From Pyrodictiaceae archaeon (lineage in GTDB: Archaea; Thermoproteota; Thermoprotei_A; Sulfolobales; Pyrodictiaceae): DNA of 33,289 bases. Positions 31,733 through 33,289 of this stretch are shown piece by piece. The notes beneath the pieces were generated by a model that did not search any database, was not told the origin of the DNA, and worked only from the letters and a program-made list of their open reading frames with translations. Position numbers and translations under genes: made by a program. The stretch's first letter is position 1. Every line of letters begins with the position of its first letter. The DNA lies in contig JALTZF010000131.1 of the NCBI GenBank assembly GCA_027046265.1, positions 1-33,289 of the forward strand. Direction: 5' to 3'.

Positions 31733-33289
31733 ATGTCTTCCGAGATAGAACTACGTGTAGCGGAGGCTCGTAGTAGAGATGTTGGGAGAAAAATTGCCAG
31801 AATAAGCAGGGATTCTATGGCGAAGCTAGGGGTGGAGGTTGGAGACTTTATTGAGATTGAGGGACCTAAGGGTGTTGCAGTAGCACAGGTATGGCCTTTG
31901 CCTCCAGGCGAGGATCCTAGTGTTATAAGGATAGATGGGTTTATCAGAGAGGCTATTGGTGCAAGTGTTGGCGAAACTGTTAGGGTACGCAAGGCTACTA
32001 ATGTGCAGCCAGCAACACGTGTTGTTCTAGCGCCTACTGAGCCTATAAGGTTCTCACCGGACTTCGTGGAGTACGTTAAGGAGTTTATGCTTAGGAAGCC
32101 TTTGATGCGTGGTGAGACAGTAATAATACCAGTGCTTGGCACAGGTCTACGGCTTGTGGTTGTTGCAACTCAGCCAAGTCAGTTTGTGTATGTTACAGAG
32201 CAGACTGGACTTGAGATACGTGAAGAGCCAGTACGTGAGGAGCAGATACGCCGAGGCATACCGCGTGTTACATGGGAGGACATAGGTGATCTCGAGGAGG
32301 CTAAGGAGAAGATTAGGGAGATAGTTGAGCTTCCAATGAAGCACCCGGAGCTGTTTAAGCATCTCGGTATAGAGCCTCCTAAAGGCATACTACTCTATGG
32401 CCCTCCTGGTACTGGTAAGACTTTGCTTGCTAAGGCTCTAGCAAACGAGATAGGAGCATACTTTATTGCTATTAATGGTCCTGAGATTATGAGTAAGTAT
32501 TATGGTGAGAGTGAGCAGAGGCTACGAGAAATATTCGAAGAAGCAGAGAAGAATGCCCCATCAATAATATTCATAGACGAAATAGACGCTGTTGCACCGA
32601 GAAGAGAGGAGGTTACTGGCGAGGTAGAGAAGCGTGTTGTAGCACAGCTACTAACACTGATGGACGGCCTCAAAGAGAGAGGGAGAGTAATAGTTATCGG
32701 TGCAACAAACCGACCTGACGCTGTTGACCCAGCACTAAGGCGTCCAGGACGGTTTGATAGGGAAATAGAGATAAGGCCGCCAGACAAGAGGGCTAGGAAA
32801 GAGATATTACAAGTACATGTTCGCAATATGCCACTAGCAGACGACGTAGACCTAGACAAGATAGCCGAAATGACCCACGGCTATACTGGTGCCGACTTGG
32901 CTGCATTAGCTAAGGAGGCTGCAATGAGTGCATTGAGGAGATTCATTAAGAGTGGACGGATAGACCTTAACAAGCCGATCCCAGCTGATGTACTTAAAGA
33001 GCTAAAGGTTACTATGGCAGACTTCATTGAGGCAATGAAGTATATTCAGCCAAGTCTTATAAGGGAGATTTATATTGAGGTTCCTGAGGTTCATTGGGAT
33101 GATGTTGGTGGTTTGGATGATGTTAAGCAGCAGCTTCGTGAGGCTGTTGAGTGGCCTTTGAGGAGCCCCGAAGTCTTCGAGCAGATGGGCATAAGGCCGC
33201 CTAAGGGTATTTTGTTGTTTGGTCCTCCTGGTACTGGTAAGACTTTGCTTGCTAAGGCTGCTGCTACTGAGAGTGGAGCTAACTTCATA
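31733..33289 (+). CDS. CDC48/VAT-type AAA ATPase (cut by window end)
   Basis: 519 codons of an archaeal CDC48/p97 (VAT) ATPase, a hexameric unfoldase that extracts proteins and feeds them to the proteasome. The N domain (about 1-180) begins [23 protein letters not shown] with the double-psi barrel. D1 has Walker A GPPGTGKT at 223-230, Walker [10 protein letters not shown] and the second region of homology with [21 protein letters not shown]2 starts with [20 protein letters not shown] and reaches its own Walker A at about 497-504 before the window ends, so roughly 200 residues are missing. The ATG at 31733 has GGAGGT 10 bases upstream; the in-frame ATG at 31715 would need leaderless translation. 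Confidence 0.96.
   Translation, partial: MSSEIELRVAEARSRDVGRKIARISRDSMAKLGVEVGDFIEIEGPKGVAVAQVWPLPPGEDPSVIRIDGFIREAIGASVGETVRVRKATNVQPATRVVLAPTEPIRFSPDFVEYVKEFMLRKPLMRGETVIIPVLGTGLRLVVVATQPSQFVYVTEQTGLEIREEPVREEQIRRGIPRVTWEDIGDLEEAKEKIREIVELPMKHPELFKHLGIEPPKGILLYGPPGTGKTLLAKALANEIGAYFIAINGPEIMSKYYGESEQRLREIFEEAEKNAPSIIFIDEIDAVAPRREEVTGEVEKRVVAQLLTLMDGLKERGRVIVIGATNRPDAVDPALRRPGRFDREIEIRPPDKRARKEILQVHVRNMPLADDVDLDKIAEMTHGYTGADLAALAKEAAMSALRRFIKSGRIDLNKPIPADVLKELKVTMADFIEAMKYIQPSLIREIYIEVPEVHWDDVGGLDDVKQQLREAVEWPLRSPEVFEQMGIRPPKGILLFGPPGTGKTLLAKAAATESGANFI

Noticed and set aside
1-33289. CRISPR array, insertion sequence or prophage
   Set aside because: No regularly spaced repeats, transposase, integrase or terminal inverted repeats were seen in reading the window.

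Overview
The window is a gene-dense piece of a crenarchaeal chromosome, most likely from a hyperthermophile of the Desulfurococcales/Pyrodictiaceae kind. This rests on an archaeal A-type ATP synthase, an ESCRT-III CdvB with a C-terminal winged helix, ribosomal protein eS26, a CDC48/VAT AAA ATPase, an archaeal-type ProRS, the archaeal D-aminoacyl-tRNA deacylase DtdA, a class III signal-peptide pilin, TATA-type promoters, and Shine-Dalgarno sites of the GGTG/GAGG kind in front of many TTG and GTG starts. The species name is an inference. No insertion sequence, prophage, CRISPR array or plasmid gene was seen.

Layout. 1-1.2 kb: a GC-rich end that may be the tail of a structured RNA, a metallo-beta-lactamase-fold hydrolase and a minus-strand tRNA-Lys(UUU). 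1.4-4.9 kb: a type IV pilin-like protein, then on the minus strand CcmB, a CcmC-like protein and an AmmeMemoRadiSam radical SAM enzyme. 5.0-9.2 kb: a candidate structured RNA, an unrecognised gene, a DMT transporter, an orphan CdvB and an SPL-like radical SAM protein. 9.4-13.1 kb: a CPAC thioredoxin-like protein, an M32 carboxypeptidase and a membrane-anchored DsbA-like protein. 13.3-17.6 kb: a coiled-coil hypothetical, a Nudix hydrolase, TatA, an unlisted 36-residue ORF directly in front of TatC, and an M48 (HtpX-like) protease. 17.9-22.9 kb: a small winged-helix-like protein, an HD phosphohydrolase, eS26, a SPOUT-like methyltransferase, a ribbon-helix-helix protein and ProRS. 23.1-31.5 kb: ATP synthase genes in three transcriptional pieces (atpK; atpF-E-A-B-D; divergent atpI) with dtdA lodged among them. 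31.7 kb to the end: CDC48, cut by the window edge.

Functional threads. Several genes act at or outside the membrane: Tat export, heme handling for cytochrome c, disulfide chemistry, pilin, HtpX and the ATP synthase. A second thread is translation and proteostasis (ProRS, DtdA, eS26, tRNA-Lys, a possible tRNA-modifying SPOUT enzyme, CDC48, M32 and M48 peptidases). Most genes stand as single units or short operons, so neighbourhood alone says little about function outside the ATP synthase, ccm and tat regions.

No clearly new multi-gene system was found. The points most worth following are a roughly 108-nt structured RNA candidate at 5005-5112, the small ORF abutting tatC, a perfect 7-5-7 inverted repeat beside a bidirectional TATA box between atpF and atpI, and the C-terminal extension of the CcmC-like protein.
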